The notes under the pieces are model-generated. The model ran no database searches. It was not told the origin of the DNA and saw only the letters and a list, made by a program, of their open reading frames with translations. DNA of 64,000 bases from the NCBI GenBank assembly GCA_010645155.1, contig CM021323.1:7132250-7196249 (forward strand), in the 5' to 3' direction. The stretch comes from Tigriopus japonicus (lineage: Eukaryota; Arthropoda; Copepoda; Harpacticoida; Harpacticidae). Both the position numbers and the translations under genes were made by a program. Positions 1 to 11,100 of this stretch are shown one piece after another; the stretch's first letter is position 1; each line of letters opens with the position of its first letter.

Positions 1-475
1 AACTCGTTTAAAAACACGATTTTTTATTAGTTTAAAAAAGTGAAATGAAGATTTCCCTCTTATGAGCAGATGCTTTTAATAAGATTTTGTTAGACAAACT
101 TTTTCAAAGTTAGGATTTAATGTTGGGCGCACCTGTATACAGATAGAAAATAAGCGCCAAGGGAGAGCAAAATAACAAACACATGGCACCGTTTAAAGTC
201 AAGACTCACTCACACTAACACTTTTTTCGTCCATAACGGTTCACCAAAAACCAATGTATGAGTAAGAGCAACATCTTTACTATCTAAAGTATTGGAATTT
301 GACGAGTTTTTCGCTTTTGACGTCCATTTTTGAAACGTGTAGGGTTCGAACAGGGTTGCATATCAATAAAATATGGCAAATAACATCTACATATGAGGAA
401 TAAATCTCTATTTCAATATTTAACACCATTCTAAAAAATCGTCCATTTTTAAGAGTTCCAAGCCCAGACTACCTA
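1..475 (+). repeat. Dispersed repeat, copy 1 (unclassified family)
   Basis: This stretch aligns along most of its length with 20361-20850 on the same strand, with many substitutions and indels. Shared landmarks are the 'gaagattt.ccctc.tatgagcagatg' start, 'aataag.gccaag', 'ggttcacca', 'ttcgaacagg.ttgc' and 'caagcccag' near the end. No open reading frame or terminal repeat is evident, and the copy may continue beyond the window edge. It is best read as an old, diverged transposon fragment of unknown class. Confidence 0.7.
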
Positions 476-484
476 TATATAGAG

Positions 485-2265
485 TCTAGATTCCCCCCGT
501 ATTTTCAGTTCATTGAGAAAAGGCTGAAAACGTTTGGCACGAAAAGTACAAATTTATTTAAAGTTGATTCAATTTATCGACTAGCAAAATAAAATTGTTT
601 TACAAAATTGCCCAACAAATGAATACCTTCATTGTCCGTCAAAATGATGCAATTATACGGGTAGATTCAATGTAGATTTGAAGTTCCATCCGTTTGAGCC
701 TTTTTACTTTTACAAGCGATAGTTCTCAAGGTTCTCTTGAGTTGCCATTCAAAGTCGAGTTTTTTAAGATTTACGCTGTAGCTAGTTGTAAAAAGTTACC
801 TTGTACCTTCGTATCAAGGAGCAACATTAAAATTACACTCGACTGTAAATGCTTTTTAAAGAATTGGTCGTTTGGAGTTAGCTTTCTTTCAATTTGGAGG
901 TTTTTGGACGAACAAATATTTAGATGGGAAATTCAAAAGAGGGTGTTTCGTTTACTACAGCAACCTCTATCTATAAAAACCTAAAGTAGTTGAATATACT
1001 TACTTAAAAAACCTTATGTGGAGTAGACTTTAAAGATTAGAGTATAGAATGTAATCAAAGATTCCATCTGAAATAAATGTAAATCAGCAATTTCTAAGAC
1101 TTTTCTCGTCTCGTCCATACGAAGTAGCTTTTACAATCCGACCTCAGATTGACCATTCCATTTCATTCCCAGAAACCATGCCTTGAAAATTAAAGCTTGA
1201 GGCCTTTCATTGTTATGTCCGTTTGACAATGTTTGAAACAACTTTTCAACGTTTGAAATGATTAATCATGCATAGTTATCTACAATTTTGTGGATTCATT
1301 TTGACAAGAAACCATGCGCAAAAATACATCTGAAGAAAGAGATCTTACTGAAAGCAATTTAGCTACCCTCATTTAATTGTTACATACAGTATATTCATCT
1401 GAAATGGAATATGAAACCAAAGTTAATCAAGTCCAAAAGAATGGAGGAATAGTGTCTTATTTTCTATGAAGAAAAACAAGGTTTAACCGATGTTTTTTAC
1501 TTTTTTCTCGATTGGGGAAAATGAATGAAACAAAACTTAAAGATACAAAAAGTTGGAGACAGTTTTTTTCAATTTCTCCGATCCAATTTTTTATGCAACC
1601 AAGCGCCTCGTAAATTCAGGCAATGAATATACCTTTTTTGGAAATTGTTATTAGAAAATTACAAAGAAATCCAGAGGGTTGGCATCATATTTACATTGAG
1701 ACTTTCAGTAAAGAGACCAACAACGAGTTGGCTTTATTGATTTATCAGAAAAAGTGACAAAGTTCGAATTTCCGATGCTAATGAACTATAAGTAACTTAC
1801 CACAGGCAAACGTGGTCAACATTTCAAGGGTCCATAAATCCTTGGATGCCAGAACCACATCATCACTTTGACTTCGGTTTATGACATTGACTGAACGATC
1901 ACTCCAGAAGCACGCTTTGAAAAAATACTTTGGCCTCTTGATTCTAGGTTGTTACTAAACGAGAAACCACAGATGCTGAACCACTATCAAAAACTGTATG
2001 TAAAGGCCGTTTTTCGAAGAACTTTCCTCTTCAATGGCAACTTTCAGAGTCGTGGAGCGACTGTTGCTTTCATAGTTCTTCGAGGGGAGCCCGAAATGCT
2101 CTTTCGGATGGCTGCTAGAAAGGCCAGTTGGTGGTGGGGGCCATTTTCGGGGTCAGCTGAAAGGGAAGAAATTGTCAAGGGCTTTTGAACGCGCAAAACA
2201 CCGGTGACTAATCATGGTGCCAACACATGGAGATTTGACAAGAAGAATGTACATCTGTCTTAATA
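485..2265. other. AT-rich intergenic stretch, nothing recognised
   Basis: AT-rich sequence with only short open frames (the longest are 96 residues at 694-984 and 79 residues at 1949-2188). None has recognisable motifs or a convincing splice context. I see no repeat, RNA gene or regulatory element that I can support here. Confidence 0.5.
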
Positions 2266-2274
2266 TGTGATAAC

Positions 2275-2886
2275 CAGGGCCACCAGATAGATGTACATTA
2301 CATTTTACAATGTATTTGACTACAAAGATCTTCAATTTTTGTTCAAAATTACAAAAAAATGGGGGAAACCTTAAAAACTAAGGGAAAGCAATTTTCCGTT
2401 TGAAATTTTCTAGAAAAAGGTTAGTTTATCTGTCAAAATTAAAGTGAGGAAACAAGCTGACTTTGCAAATATTTAGTTTATCCTTGGAGGCACCAGATAC
2501 TAGTTAATTATAATTTACAAGTTAAAAAAATGACAAAAACTAGCGATTTTTGTCCAAAATTGAAGTGGGAAAATTTCAAAGACAACTGGGGAAATTGCTT
2601 GTTTCCTTTGGAATTATGTGGAAAAAAAGATGACAAAATCAAAATACGAAAAGACGAAGAAAAGATTTATTGCAGTTGTAACAGTACGGTATTTCAGCTA
2701 TTCCAAGATATGAAGTAAGACTTAAATATGATGGGAGTATAATATAAATTCAGTTTCTACTGCAATTAATGAGAGAAGTGACGATAAAATGATCAAAAAA
2801 TCCGATTTAGTTACATTATTTCTCAAAATAATTCCTCTCAAAAATTTTTTTTTGGCAATAGTTGTGGCCAAAATTTGGTGGCCCTG
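2275..2886. mobile_element. hAT-like non-autonomous element with CAGGGCCACCA inverted ends
   Basis: The left end reads CAGGGCCACCA and the right end TGGTGGCCCTG, an exact 11-bp inverted repeat about 612 bp apart. CAGGG termini are usual for hAT elements. The flanking 8-mers (GTGATAAC and GTAATATG) are only partly alike, so the target duplication, if present, has decayed. The interior contains two diverged direct repeats (about 2270-2410 and 2480-2630) sharing 'caccagata' and 'tttttgt.caaaatt'. There is no transposase, so the element is non-autonomous or a relic. Confidence 0.55.
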
Positions 2887-3009
2887 GTAATATGTAACAA
2901 TAAATCTGTGCATCAATAAAACCGAATTCAGAGTCGTTGGGATTGGCCAACGAATTTACATCATTTGTATGTTACCTTAATAATCCTAGTATCCTAGTGT
3001 ATCCCTAGT

Positions 3010-4229
3010 AATTACAGGCCCATTTCTCTGACTTCCAGCGTTGCAAAGGTCTTTGAGAAGATCATGAAGTCCAAGCTTGTTGAGTATTTGTAAGCTCATG
3101 ATATCATTCCCCCAGGGCAGTATGGATTTCGAGCCCATTTTAGCACAGTCTCCCAATTAGTTGACCACATCGAGCAGATCATTGAGGGGCTTGAAAGTCA
3201 CGGGTCAGTTGATGTAGGCTATCTTGACTTTGCCAAGGCCTTTGATAAGGTAGATCATGGTCATTTGCTCGATCGACTCAAAGAGTTTGGGATCCAAGGA
3301 AAGGTCCTGAATTGGATTAATAGTTTCATGAGTGAGAGGAAGCAAATAGTCAAGGTTGAAGGATCATTTAGTGGCATGTATGATGTCAAGTCGGGTGTTC
3401 CACAAGGTTTAATCTTAAGTCCGCTCCTGTTTATTCTCTTTATTGCTCCTCTCCAGAAGTTTAGAGCAAAAGCCAGTACTTCTTCATATGCTGATGACAC
3501 AAGATTAGTTTGTGGAAGGAATGGTCAGGATTCGAAATGTTTAGTTGAGGACTTGGAGAAGGTCTACTCTTGGGTTGGCGAGAGTAACATGGCATTGAAC
3601 GGGATGAAATTCCGCACAATGACGTATGGGGCGTCAAAATTAGATGTTCCGCTCAAAGACAATGGAGGTTGTGATATTGAGCTGGTATCTTCTATGAGGG
3701 ATTTAGGAGTTGTCGTCCAAGATGATGAAAAGTTTGATGAGCATATCCAGTTGAAAGTGGGGAAGGCATTTCAATCATGTGGCTGGATCTATCGCACTTT
3801 CAAGTCCAGAGATAGTATTGCGATGCTAACTCTGCCCAAGTTGATTGTTCAACCACATCTTGAATATGCCTCACCCATTTGGGCTCCAATGAGCTCAGCA
3901 GGTTTGCAAAAGGTCGAGCAGGTCCAAAGATGTTTTACTAGGAACATCACAGGAATGAGAGAGCTCTCGTATTGGGAGAGGCTCCAGAAGTTAGGGTTGT
4001 ACAGTACTCAGAGAAGGTATGAAAGGTATCTGATACTGTTTGTTTTCAAGAGCATTCATGGGCTCTGTCCTAACCCAGGATTTGAGATCAGTTGTAGTGA
4101 TCGTAGAGGTTTTACTTGTCTTTTGAGAGCACCTCCAAATCCAAGGGAATCGAGACTAGTTCGAACAATGAAGTCCTCCTCTCTTCTTTATCGGGCTCAT
4201 TCATTGTTCCCATTAGTCTTCGTCTGGAA
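3010..4229 (+). mobile_element. LINE family A reverse-transcriptase fragment, cut by assembly gap
   Basis: In one frame this encodes the central and C-terminal part of a non-LTR reverse transcriptase of the CR1/Jockey type. It starts with NYRPISL, then YLDFAKAFDKVDH, the SGVPQG turn, the catalytic SYADD box (about 3484-3498), and the thumb and C-terminal segment (LNWI, PHLEYASPIW, ELSYWERLQKLGLYS). An in-frame TAA at 3091-3093 interrupts it, and the endonuclease part is missing. The copy is therefore 5'-truncated and dead. It runs into the run of N at 4230. Fragments of the same family lie at 40640-40995, 41626-42060, 55954-56125 and 59836-59940. Confidence 0.9.
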
Positions 4230-4480
4230 NNNNNNNNNNNNNNNNNNNNNNNNNNNNNNNNNNNNNNNNNNNNNNNNNNNNNNNNNNNNNNNNNNNNNNN
4301 NNNNNNNNNNNNNNNNNNNNNNNNNNNNNNNNNNNNNNNNNNNNNNNNNNNNNNNNNNNNNNNNNNNNNNNNNNNNNNNNNNNNNNNNNNNNNNNNNNNN
4401 NNNNNNNNNNNNNNNNNNNNNNNNNNNNNNNNNNNNNNNNNNNNNNNNNNNNNNNNNNNNNNNNNNNNNNNNNNNNNNNN
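4230..4480. other. Assembly gap (251 N)
   Basis: A run of N that interrupts the 3' part of a LINE copy. It is probably a repeat-induced scaffold gap. The 3' end of that LINE is not recognisable on the far side. Confidence 0.99.
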
Positions 4481-4844
4481 CTTGACAAGAATAATAACTT
4501 AAAAAAGTGTAAAACTCAACTTAAAGCTATTTGAGAACAGCTCCACAATATGATTAAGTTTAGGGAACTAGGGATTACAATTACACAAACTCTTGTGGCC
4601 CAAATGCACTTTAACAACTCTCCACTTCAACGAGAGGCGTACCAAAAAGAATGCAAATGGCGTTATATCTTGGGAACAGTAATATTTAAGTAACCAAAAT
4701 AGTAAGAAAAGTATGAATTCCTTGGCAAAATACTCCTCTCGACCTGCCAAGTGAGGCTACACCTACGTTTCCCTTCTTTTGAGATCTGCCCATGGGCTTC
4801 AGAGATATTGCAGGTGGAACACATTTATGTACATGGAAGCGATT

Positions 4845-5032
4845 TTTCACCGTGACCTTGTTACCGTGTGACCTTTTTACCGCGACCTTTTTACCCTGTG
4901 ACCTTTCTTCCTCGTAGCCTTTTACTGTGACATATTTACTTGCGACCTTTTTACTGTGACCTTTCTTCCTCGTGGTGTTTAACTGTGACCGATTTACCTG
5001 TGACCTTTTTGCTTGTGACCTTTTTACCTACA
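4845..5032 (+). repeat. Degenerate minisatellite, TTTTTAC-CGTGTGACC type unit
   Basis: About ten degenerate tandem units of roughly 15-20 nt built on 'gTGACCTTTTTAC', with variants such as 'gcgacctttttac' and 'gtgacctttcttcctcg'. The short overlapping open frames here are by-products of the repeat. A few related words (for example 'cagtgaccatttttt') recur near 6335. Confidence 0.75.
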
Positions 5033-5282
5033 ATCATTCTGATGGTAGAGTCGAATCTCATTTTAAGAAACTTTTCTGTCAGCGGCAAAATGTTGCTTAT
5101 ATCGAGATTTTTCTTATATCGAGACTCAAGAAAATTGGCTCAAGAAACGATAAAAAATACAAGAAAACTACCAGAGGAGTTTATCTCACCTTTATATAAC
5201 CTTATAAGTTTACTTTTATAAGTACAAAATCCGACAATGACTCAAAAATTTAGCTTTTAAAAAATAGTTATCGTTCTGGTGA

Positions 5283-6637
5283 GGACCTTTCCCCCTGTTA
5301 CTTCACATCAATCGGCTTCCACAGGGGGATCCACTATCGCCAATCCTTTTTAACCTTTATGTCTCCGACCTGCCTGAAGCCCTTTCTCACCAAGGCCCCA
5401 TCATCAATCACAATAGAATAAAATATCTACAATATGCAGACGACCTGGTTCTGTTGGCTGATTCAGCCATGGAATTGCAAAATGCCATCAATGCTCTCCA
5501 CAGTTATTGCCAAGAGAACGGCCTTCAAGTCAACACCATCAAGACAAAGGCCATGGTCTTCCATAAAGGTCGTCTGCCACCCACCACCTTCCACATCAAC
5601 AATAGTCCGATTGAAATCGTCAAGTTTTTAAACTATGTCGGTTTCACATTCACCACCCAACTCTCCTTTACCAAACACCTCAACATCGCAATAACCAAGG
5701 CCAGGGCCAGGATCGGATACATCTGCAATAAACTGCCCATCAAGAACCTTCCTCTTCCAATAGTGCTTCAACTCTTCCGAATTTTCATCACCCCCATCTT
5801 CCTCTATGGCCTTCACCTCTGGCTCCCCAACTCCGCCCAATCCACCCTCAAATCCGCTGATGCCACCTACACCAAATTCCTCAAACGATACCTCTGCGTG
5901 CCCCAATATGCCAATAATGCATGGACGCTTTTCATATGCGAAACCGAGCCCTTCACCATCGGGCTAGCAAGGTTAGTGTCCAACAGTGTTAGGAACCTGA
6001 CCTTTCCGGAGGCGATGTCTGGACAGATGTCGTCAATCCCGGTCCAGGACTTGATAACATCTTATTGTCCTTGGCCCGACATCTCTTCAGAATATTGGCG
6101 ATCACGCACCTTCGTCCGCCTTCCTGCCCAACTCCATCAAAGACGGGAACTGACGAAGGACCTTTTTAATCTGACCCACCCTCTCTACTGCAATAATCAA
6201 GAGTTTCATCATCTACCGCTACCCAATCCCCCCTTCATTTCTTCCACGTGCACTGAATCGTTTCTAGTCAACTCACTGTGATATCACGATTTTACAGACG
6301 TCCTACAGACGTCAGATCTGTAAAGAAGTTTTAGACAGTGACCATTTTTTAACCTGTAGCCGGAAAGAATATCATATTTTACCAAATGACAATTGTACAT
6401 GCACTGTATGTGGTGAACACCTTCACCATTTTCATGCATCTTATTTTCACTGTGACCACAATGATGTTTGAGACATCGCAAATAAAACTGTATAATGATT
6501 TTACGGAACTATTTTTTTAACGTTTTCATCCATTGACCTGTCTTTTTCATTGTTATATGTGTGACTTTACAGATATTTCTTTTATTCTATACGAGTTGAC
6601 ATGAGCAAAGGTCGCAATAAAGATTATTATTAAAACA
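5283..6637 (+). mobile_element. LINE family B fragment: reverse-transcriptase C-terminal half and 3' end
   Basis: A frame from about 5283 to the TGA at 6279-6281 encodes LPQGDPLSPILFNLYVSDL, the catalytic QYADDLVLLAD box near 5433-5465, then NGLQVNTIKTKAMVF and the thumb region (LPIVLQLFRIFITPIFLYG). Past the stop another frame keeps CTVCGE...H...H...C residues, like the C-terminal zinc knuckle of many LINEs. The copy seems to end near 6637 in 'gcaataaagattattattaaaa', a typical LINE tail. There is no endonuclease and the start is missing, so this is a 5'-truncated dead copy. It differs clearly from family A. Confidence 0.85.
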
Positions 6638-6639
6638 CA

Positions 6640-7210
6640 CAAATTTACATTACAAGTTTATCCATTTATATCTCTATTACAAAGCTTAAGAACTTGTTTC
6701 AATCTCAATTTGACAGAAAAAAATGAAAGACGAAACTACAATTTTGTCATCATGATTGGTTAATTATCTAACCATGGACAAACAACTTTTTAAAAAATTT
6801 GAGCCTTCCACGCTTTCATACTGACAAAGTTTTTTTTGCTAATTTTTGGAATATCTCAACTGCAAATCTTCTATTCTCAGTTTGACCTTAAATTTCTTCA
6901 ATTTGAGAGACTTTCTTGGGTTCACATGACACTTCCTTGGAATGCTTATTTTCCACTAGGTTTTGCTTTGGCAGACACACATTTTTTTCACTCTCAAGCA
7001 TTGCAAATTTGTTGGCAAAATGGGCTTACATTAGTTTTTATAATTGTCGACAATTTTTTTTTTTTAAGCTAAATTTGCTGTGGAACGGTATCTCTTGCCC
7101 ACTGACTTGGAGATGACAATCTTGGCCACGCGGGTAAGGCCAAAACGCGACATTATTCTGGTAAACGCAACAGTATTAATTTGTCCTCTTCAAACAATGT
7201 GACCGTATCT
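6640..7210. other. Intergenic stretch, nothing recognised
   Basis: AT-rich sequence with short unconvincing open frames. The last 40 bases (about 7218-7249, 'ggtgtcactcaaactttcgggacatactg') resemble a mariner-type terminal repeat remnant, but no partner end was found. Confidence 0.4.
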
Positions 7211-7293
7211 TATCGAATAAAGGTGTCACTCAAACTTTCGGGACATACTGTGATTTACTACAATCTGATGGCCGTTGAGACGTTTTGGTTATA

Positions 7294-8195
7294 CCGGGCG
7301 TAACGAAAAAATCTTTACACTCAGTATTTGCCCAATAGCTCAAGATTGGGTTGTGGCAGACAAATAATTCCGTTTTATAATATAGCATAAAGACATAGTT
7401 ATCAAACAAAACAAAAAAGAACGTTCTAGCTGCTATATTTCTCAAGATATTCAATATGGAAAGAGACAAACGAATTTCGATCTGCGCGCTCGCTGGCCAA
7501 ACGCCAACACAGATTTCCCACCAAGTGGGTGTGTCCAGACCCACTGTATATGCCGTGAGGCGGTCCCAGAATATTGAGAGAAAGGCTGGAAGTAGACGAA
7601 AGTCCAAACTTGACCCAAAGAAGTTCAAGACACTGGCAAAAAGAACTGAAGTCAATGAGGTCATTTGCAAGGGATTTGGGCATTTCGCACATGTCAGTGA
7701 ACAGGGCAATGAAAAAGGCTGGAGGTCTCTCCACTCTCACAAAGCTCTTTCCACCAGCCTTTTTCATTGCCCTGTTCATTGACATGTGCGAAATGCCCAA
7801 ATCCCTTGCGAATGACCTCATTGACTTCAGTGGGGCCCTTTTTGCCACTGTCTCGAATTTATTTGGGTCAAGTTTGGACTTGCATCCACTCCCAGCCTTT
7901 CTCTCAATATTCTGGGACCGCCTCACGGCATATACAGTGGGTCTGGACACGCCCACTTGGTGGGAAATCTGTGTTGGCGTTTGGCCAGCGTCCAAAAGCG
8001 CGCGGATCGAAATTCGTTTGTCTCTTTCCATATTGAATATCTTGGGGAGATATAGCAGCTAGAACGTTCTTTTTTTGTTTTGTTTGATAACTATGTCTTA
8101 ATGCTATATTATAAAACGGAATCATTTATCTACCACAACCCAATCTTGAGCAATTGGGCAAATGCTGAGTGTAAAGATTTTTTCGTTACGCCCGG
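7294..8195. mobile_element. Palindromic Tc1/mariner-derived element (inverted duplication of transposase 5' half)
   Basis: Two ~430-nt arms face each other around a ~30-nt loop (about 7723-7752). The outer ends are CCGGGCGTAACG and its complement CGTTACGCCCGG, each flanked by TA, the usual Tc1/mariner target duplication (7292-7293 and 8196-8197). Each arm holds the same leader and the same start, MERDKRISI, followed by a helix-turn-helix region (QTPTQISHQVGVSRPTVYAVRRS) typical of a Tc1-like transposase DNA-binding domain. The plus-strand copy starts at 7456 and the minus-strand copy at 8031. The DDE catalytic domain is missing from both. The whole behaves as a non-autonomous fold-back derivative. 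Confidence 0.85.
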
Positions 8196-8199
8196 TAAG

Positions 8200-10050
8200 C
8201 GCAGTATCACTAAATTTCTAGCTAAGTTTCTTTATCTAACTTGTGCAGTAAATCGAAGTTGTTCCATGGTTTCCCGAATTAGATCAAAGTCTATGAAACT
8301 AAGACTGATGCCAAATTTGGGAATTTTCAAAAAAATGTTTGGGCTATTTTGGTAATTTCATGGATTAAAAGAGTGACTCCACAGGTTGTGTGTTTCCAAC
8401 TTGAAACGTAGCGTGATTTTAAGAAACTTTGTAAGCGAGAATTTCTGAACATAACGCTTTTCTGTTTTTCCATGCTTTTTTGCTAAAATTCATTTATATT
8501 TTATATGCACACGAAGAGCTTGCTGATATGCGTTCTTTAATGATATGTTCATTCTAAAATCAGATCTTCTTTGCGTTAGGTCAGAAAATTTATTACAAAA
8601 TTTGATGTTACCGTTTCCACCTTTAAACATAAGCTTTGCTTGTATTGTTCAAGTCCTAATTTTGAGTACTTTTAAAGATTTTTGAATCTTCTAACATTGA
8701 AAAGGAAAACTTGTTAAGTAATTTGTGAACTTAAAGTCAGGAGAGAAACAAGATTCATAATGAATGTTTTGCTGCGCTATTCTAGGAAATCAAGCTTTAT
8801 TGGCACTACACACACACACGCTCAACAGGGAGTAAATTTAATTGCAATTGCAATTGCGTAATTTTAATTGTTATTAAAGTTAATTGTAATTCCAATAAAA
8901 AAATCTAAAAAAACAATTATTTTAACAGTTGGTAAATTCTTCTTTATGGCTAGTTAGTTGTGCTGATTCAAAAAAACTTACAGGCAGTTCATAATTGAAA
9001 ATTTGTCAATTGAATGACCAAAAATGTAATCAAATACAATTATTGGCTCAAAAATGTAATCAATTGTAGTTGGAATTACAAGAGATGCATGTGAAATTCC
9101 TGATGTGTTGTTTCAATCAGGTACTGACAATCAGCTAAATTAGTTTTGATCAAAATATGTTAACACATGGTATTGCATATTTGTTAATGCAAATAAAAAA
9201 GACATTGTAAAATGCTGTACAGTAAATTTTCATGGAGCAAAAAAATTATTTCATCCGAATGGTTTAATAAATCAAATTACAAAAGGAAAGCAAAGTAGAT
9301 TTGGGATTGTTTTCATCTAAGTGGTCTTTGTCCTACCCAGATTTAAGGTACGTATTTGGTTTTGGCATCTATCTGGTAGATATGTTCTAATGTATGTAGC
9401 CAAAAGCAGGATAAGGCGAGCGTTCGCAGAGAGAGAAGGAACCAAGTCAGTAAGCGGCTTTTGAAATAAGGCCTTGCAGATTTCATTTTAATCCTAATCT
9501 CTACTTTCTCGATAAACAAGGTAGTGAGAGGACTTCAGAAAAATTATTTTCACATTTTGCGTGTTTTATCGGGGTTAAATTTCTTTCACATATCTTTCTA
9601 ACAAAGACCTTGAAAAAAATGAGTTGTACATGTTCTGAATTGAAAAAGTTTATGAGAGGATGCATTTTACGGCTTTTGGTTCCAGAAACGTTTAAAAGAC
9701 AGTTGCCTTACATAATTGAATTCTTGAGAGAGTTTTATATGATTTTTGATCCCGAGTTGATAGCAAACAACAAAAATAATTCTTTCCTCTTTTAATTTCT
9801 GCATACCACCAATAGATTTTGGATTCAAAATTAAAGTTACAAATCGATTTGTAGAAATTACCTTTTGGATGTAAATCAAGAACCTTTTTTGCAATAATCC
9901 TCACACTGATAAGTTCAAAAGGAACTAGTTATTACTTAAAAAGCATATCCAAAATGATCTCTTTGACTGTTTATATATGTTTTCTAAATCAAGTTATGTA
10001 AATTTCTCCCATTTATAAAAAAAAATGAGAAGTTAATTCGTCTCTAAGAG
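8200..10050. other. AT-rich intergenic stretch with simple repeats
   Basis: It contains a short (AC)n run at about 8809-8819 and a palindromic AATTGCAATTG/AATTGTAATT-rich stretch at about 8835-8900 and 9035-9085, the kind of sequence seen in some eroded DNA-transposon ends. Open frames are short (75 residues or fewer) and carry no recognisable domain. Confidence 0.4.
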
Positions 10051-10059
10051 TAGTGTCTC

Positions 10060-11100
10060 TTGTCTTTTTTGTGCCTCTGCAATTATATTTTGCTCGTCAT
10101 GTGTATTCCGGTTATCTTTTACTTGAACGGACCTAGAAAGCGCACGCGTCCGGAGTTTGCTTGCGAAAAGGACATCTAATGTAGTATGGACAGCCAAGCA
10201 GGAAATGAAGTTAATGGGTTAGGTTAAAAAAGTTTAACAGTTACAGGTTGACAAATCACGAAATAAATCTCAAAAGTTCTCAAAAAATGGAGTAAAAACG
10301 ATACAAAATGCAAAGGTACTAAGAATGCCTCCAAGAATCACGATTTTAATGGCGTCAAAAATGAAGAGAACCTAATACAGGGTCAACCGTTTAGTGTCCC
10401 ATGCCAAACAAATAGTTATGTAAACACAATAATGGCACATTAATAATGAAGATATATCAGTTAAAGGAACATCCTTAGGTATAGCGGTAGCAAGTCTAAA
10501 TGAAATTGATTGACTGGTTCAGAAACTATGATCTTAAATCCAGTGGCTACTCTCCCACTCAAGTTATGTGCGCTCTTTTCTGAAAAATCATCCTAGCTTT
10601 GACTGCACATTATAAAGCTTACGAGTGACTGAACTTTTTAGACGTAAACAATTTTTTAACTACCTTTACTTTTCCTATTATTTTTGCCAATAATATTTTG
10701 TTTTCATAAATTACGCGCTAAAATCAAGGGGAAGTTAACTACGGACTACCCTTGACAACACGTAAGAGTAGGAAAAAAGTAAAAAGTGATTGATCCAACA
10801 ATCATGAGTAGGTGTAGAGGTCATGTTTTGCCTGAGCAAACCTCTTGATTTTATTGTGCTTGTATAATATTTGGAAATAAGGATTCCTAATCTAATAAGT
10901 CAGCCTGTAACAGTTAAGATTTTTAAACCCAACACCTTAACTTTAAATACATGCTTGGTTGTCCATTTTACTTCAGTTGTCTCTTTCTTAAAGCAGGCAA
11001 CGGACGCGTGCGCTCGTCCTTACTTCTAGGTCCGTTCAAGTAAAAGATAACCTGTATTCCCGACTAATCAAACTCCAAAAGGTGCAAAAAGAAACACAAC
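10060..11100. mobile_element. Long-inverted-repeat DNA element hosting a nested insertion
   Basis: The left arm (about 10060-10250) and right arm (about 10905-11100) are inverted copies. Both contain GGTTATCTTTTACTTGAAC followed by GGACCTAGAA, then GCACGCGTCCG, then 'atggacarccaagca' and 'aacagttacaggytg'. The arms are ~190 nt with scattered differences. There is no coding capacity. The interval between them is largely taken up by a separate TA-flanked element (10378-10754), so the older fold-back element was itself a target. The exact outer ends are uncertain by 10-20 nt. Confidence 0.7.
10378..10754. mobile_element. TA-flanked CAGGGT MITE, copy 1 (nested)
   Basis: It begins TA-CAGGGTCAACCG and ends GGACTACCCTTG. 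Along its length it matches the reverse complement of 30031-30428 (shared words: 'tgtcccatgccaaacaa', 'atatcagttaaagga', 'ctctttctgaaaaatc', 'gactgcacattataaag'). There is no open frame. The TA flank and short CAGGGT ends suggest a Tc1/mariner-type MITE. It sits in the centre of the 10060-11100 inverted-repeat element. Confidence 0.7.

Noticed and set aside
7426..8062. Intact Tc1-like transposase gene
   Set aside because: Only the N-terminal DNA-binding part is present in each arm; longer frames run into the opposite arm and are not homologous to a DDE domain.
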